NCBI RefSeq assembly: GCF_003697815.1
Contig: NZ_RDQG01000006.1
Coordinates: forward strand, 1-64,000
Reading direction: 5' to 3'
From: Halalkalicoccus subterraneus
GTDB lineage: Archaea; Halobacteriota; Halobacteria; Halobacteriales; Halalkalicoccaceae
Length of the DNA: 64,000 nt
Position 1 is the first letter of the stretch. The number at the start of each line of letters is the position of its first letter. Positions 61,815 through 64,000 of the stretch are shown piece after piece. The notes under the pieces were generated by a model. The model did not search any database. It saw nothing but the letters and a program-made list of their open reading frames with translations, and was not told the DNA's origin. The position numbers and the translations under genes were made by a program.

Positions 61815-62920
61815 AGGTCGAGCAGGCGGTCGGCCTCGCGTTCCCAGGCGTAGTCGGTCCGGACCGTCTCGGCCGCCCGCTTGCCCATTCTCTTCATCCG
61901 TGCCTCGTCGGCGAGTAGCTCCGCGACGACGCTCGCCTGTGTTTCGGTGTCGTCCTCGGGGACGAACGCGCCGAGCGATTCGTCCAGATACCGCCTGATC
62001 GAGCGCCCCGATGTGGCGACGACCGGCAATCCGGCGAGCATGTACTCGAAGAGCTTCGTCGGGACGTTTCGCCGACAGCGCTCCGTATCGATCAGGGCCA
62101 ACCCCACGTCGGTCGCCGCGAGGACCGAAACGACCGCCTCGTACTCGACGCGCCCGAACAGCCGGACGCTCGCCTCGAGGTCGTGCTCGGCGATGAGGTC
62201 GTGAGCCCGGCGCTCCGTCTCGTCGTTTTTGAACTCGCCGAGCAACCAGAGCCCGACGTCCTCGTTCGTCGTTTCCCGAAGCTGCGCCACCAGTCGCAAC
62301 ATCCGGAACAGCCCACGCTCGGGGCTCAACTGGCCGACGTAGGCAAGCAGCTGATCGTGATCGCGCTCGACCGACGGTTCGACCGAGATCGACTCGATCC
62401 GCGGGAAGTTCCTGATCGTCACGACCCGCTCGTGACCGCGCCGGCGAAACGCCTCGGCGGTCGGCTCGTCGGCAGTGATGATCGCGTCGAGTTCTCGGGC
62501 GAACGCCGACTCGACGTACGGAAACGCACGCGAGAGCGGCCATCTGATCGGCATTGGGATCCACTCGCGCATGTAGATCGCGTCGGGGTAGTACTCATGG
62601 GCGTCGTAGATCACCTTCCCGTCGGTTCGTCGGGCCAACAGCGCGCCGACGAGCAGGAGTTCTGGGTCGTGGAAGTGATAGACGTCGGCATCGAGGCGGG
62701 CTGCCGTTCGGTAGGCGTCGTAGACGTGGCGCCATCGGTCGAAACGGGTGTCGACTTCGCCCAACGAGCGGATCTCGACGCCGTCTCGACGTTCGTCTCC
62801 GTCGTGGTGGGCGACGGCGCTGACGTCGAACCCGCCGTCGACGAGCGCCCGGGCCTGCTTGCGGAAGATCCGCTGGTCGCTCGTCGGGTGGACGGTCGTC
62901 AGGATACAGACGGAACTCAT
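61769..62920 (-). CDS. Glycosyltransferase family 4
   Basis: A 383-residue GT-B enzyme. The N-terminal half (CILTTVHPTSDQRIFRKQARALVDGGFDVSAVAHHD) is of the type seen in surface-glycan transferases, and the C-terminal half has the sugar-nucleotide binding E-x7-E region with KLFEYMLAGLPVVATSGRSIRRYL. It adds a sugar from a nucleotide donor to a lipid-linked or growing glycan. It overlaps the third polymerase gene at its 3' end by 46 nt in the opposite direction. Confidence 0.9.
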   Translation of the reverse strand: MSSVCILTTVHPTSDQRIFRKQARALVDGGFDVSAVAHHDGDERRDGVEIRSLGEVDTRFDRWRHVYDAYRTAARLDADVYHFHDPELLLVGALLARRTDGKVIYDAHEYYPDAIYMREWIPMPIRWPLSRAFPYVESAFARELDAIITADEPTAEAFRRRGHERVVTIRNFPRIESISVEPSVERDHDQLLAYVGQLSPERGLFRMLRLVAQLRETTNEDVGLWLLGEFKNDETERRAHDLIAEHDLEASVRLFGRVEYEAVVSVLAATDVGLALIDTERCRRNVPTKLFEYMLAGLPVVATSGRSIRRYLDESLGAFVPEDDTETQASVVAELLADEARMKRMGKRAAETVRTDYAWEREADRLLDLYEKLLGETRPATGR

Positions 62921-62973
62921 CTACACGAGGCGTTTACGCCGGGGCGACAAGAAGGGTCCGTGTCGGACGTTCC

Positions 62974-63891
62974 CTACCCAGTCGCGCGCCGAAGCGCGAG
63001 TTTGACCCGGTTGCGTGCGGCCTCGGCGCGGTCGTAGCCGCCCTTTCCGAGATACGTCGTGAGATACCGGAAGTAGTAGAGATAGTAGGTGGGATCCGTC
63101 CCGATCGCGCGCTTGAACTCGGCTCTGGCGCGGTCCATCTTGCCGGTGTCGGCGTACAGTGTCCCCCGGAGATAGTGGTGCTGGGCGCGGCGCTTGTCGC
63201 TGATCACGTCGCCGTACTCCTCGAGGATGAACTGCTGGCCCGCCATCTTGCGGTCGATGTCGGCCGTGATCTGCTCGCCATGGGCGTGATAGTCCACGAG
63301 CACCCGAGGGACCCCGACCATGTAGTAGTCCGACTCCGTGAGCACCCGTAGGTAGAACTCGTAGTCCTGCGAGGAGGCCAACCCCTCCCGGAGCCCGCCC
63401 ACACGGTCGAACACCTCACGGCGAAACGTCGTACACGAAAAGCCGCCGATCACGTTCGCGTCCACGATGTCCTCGCGGGTGATCCGTCCGTCGACCGCCT
63501 CGATGACTGCGTAGACCTCGCCGTCACGGATCTTCCGGTAGGAGGTCGCGATGCCGGCACACGAGTCGGGCTCCCCTCGAAGAGTATCGACCGCGACCTC
63601 GAGAGTTTCGGGGTGGAACTCGTCGTCGGAATCGAGAAACGAGACGAACTCCCCTCGTGACTCCGCGACGCCCCGATTGCGAGCGGTGTTCGCTCCCGCG
63701 TTCTCCTGATAGACGTATCGAACCCTCCCGTCGTCGTAGCCGGTGACGACGGCCTCGGTGTCGTCGGTGCTCCCGTCGTCGACGACCACGATCTCGTAGT
63801 CCTCGAACCTCCCGGCGAGGACGCTCTCGATCGCGCGTCCGAGACGACCGGCCCGGTTGTACGTCGGGATTACCACGCTGACGACGGGCAT
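62974..63891 (-). CDS. Glycosyltransferase family 2
   Basis: A 305-residue GT-A enzyme: VSVVIPTYNRAGRLGRAIESVLAGRFEDYEIVVVDDGSTDDT, then the DxD equivalent FLDSDDEF (about 89-96) and the acceptor region DRVGGLREGLASSQDYEFYLRVL. The C-terminal 80 residues are helical and basic. It lies upstream of the GT4 gene on the same strand (53 nt gap), so the two may be cotranscribed. Confidence 0.92.
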   Translation of the reverse strand: MPVVSVVIPTYNRAGRLGRAIESVLAGRFEDYEIVVVDDGSTDDTEAVVTGYDDGRVRYVYQENAGANTARNRGVAESRGEFVSFLDSDDEFHPETLEVAVDTLRGEPDSCAGIATSYRKIRDGEVYAVIEAVDGRITREDIVDANVIGGFSCTTFRREVFDRVGGLREGLASSQDYEFYLRVLTESDYYMVGVPRVLVDYHAHGEQITADIDRKMAGQQFILEEYGDVISDKRRAQHHYLRGTLYADTGKMDRARAEFKRAIGTDPTYYLYYFRYLTTYLGKGGYDRAEAARNRVKLALRRATG

Positions 63892-63933
63892 TGTTTCCCG
63901 ATAGCCCGTCGAGGGTGTTGTAGCTTGCTGGAT

Positions 63934-64000
63934 TCACTCCCGCTCTACGGTCTCCCAGGTGACGACGTTTCGCCCCGCGAGGAAGTTCTTCAGCCCCAGC
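63934..64000 (-). CDS. 3' end of an unidentified protein (partial)
   Basis: The stop TGA is at 63934-63936 and the frame stays open to the window edge, ending LGLKNFLAGRNVVTWETVERE. The position next to two glycosyltransferase genes on the same strand suggests another glycan gene, but 21 residues do not allow a family call. Confidence 0.5.
   Translation of the reverse strand, partial: LGLKNFLAGRNVVTWETVERE

Noticed and set aside
1-64000. CRISPR arrays, insertion sequences, rRNA, riboswitches
   Set aside because: No regularly spaced repeats, transposase motifs, terminal inverted repeats, rRNA sequence or recognisable riboswitch core were seen on either strand.

Overview
This window is a stretch of chromosome from a halophilic archaeon (class Halobacteria). 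The evidence is high GC, strongly acidic proteins, many genes with a TATA box about 25-30 nt before the start codon (leaderless transcripts), and archaeal or haloarchaeal-specific genes: aRF1, TBP, PCNA, PriL, Hjc, RfcC, Taw1, CTP-dependent RibK and the double-length TatC. I cannot name the genus from the sequence alone. There is no transposase, CRISPR array or rRNA. One tRNA gene (Ile, anticodon GAT) is present.

Layout. 0-8 kb holds translation and cofactor genes: aRF1, ArgS, a MaoC hydratase, Taw1 (wyosine), RibK and RibB (riboflavin) and a branched-chain aminotransferase. 8-12.6 kb holds the divergent Tat translocase genes tatC1 and tatC2 and a Tat-exported DUF4397 protein. 12.4-18.7 kb holds an RHH regulator overlapping a VUT transporter, RlmE, a 57-aa secreted peptide, and a secreted COG1361-like protein joined to an RND/MmpL permease. 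18.7-22.6 kb holds pcn, priL, a SWIM protein and hjc. 22.6-33.4 kb holds a Tat-exported GH3 glycosidase, an FNT channel, SAH recycling genes (ahcY homologue and an SAH/MTA-type deaminase), a PanE-like reductase, hisG and an operon of tbp with two membrane proteins. 33.4-45.5 kb holds trmG10, a thioesterase, two tandem AtoE-like carriers, rfcC, a TrmB regulator, a DUF255 protein, fxsA, tRNA-Ile, pcp, a creatininase-family enzyme and a methyltransferase. 45.6-64 kb is a surface-glycan region with three O-antigen ligase/polymerase-like membrane proteins, an ABC exporter and glycosyltransferases. It is interrupted by OsmC, an MFS carrier, a GCS2-like protein, Acd, an LLM oxidoreductase, a peroxiredoxin and a lone E1-alpha subunit.

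How the genes work together. The ahcY homologue carries an H-x-E-x-K motif in place of the usual adenine-recognition H-x-T-x-E/Q, and it lies close to a deaminase of the SAH/MTA/5'-deoxyadenosine family. This suggests that SAH is cleared through S-inosylhomocysteine. tatC1 and tatC2 would export the RR-signal proteins found nearby. The ABC-GT2-polymerase run and the two convergent or upstream glycosyltransferases look like one envelope-glycan pathway.

The most notable non-gene signals are a 22-nt exact duplication of the tRNA-Ile 3' end plus an inverted partial copy (a possible old attachment site), a perfect palindromic TATA box between tbp and trmG10, strong hairpins just before three start codons, and five convergent gene pairs whose two stop codons share the same TA dinucleotide.
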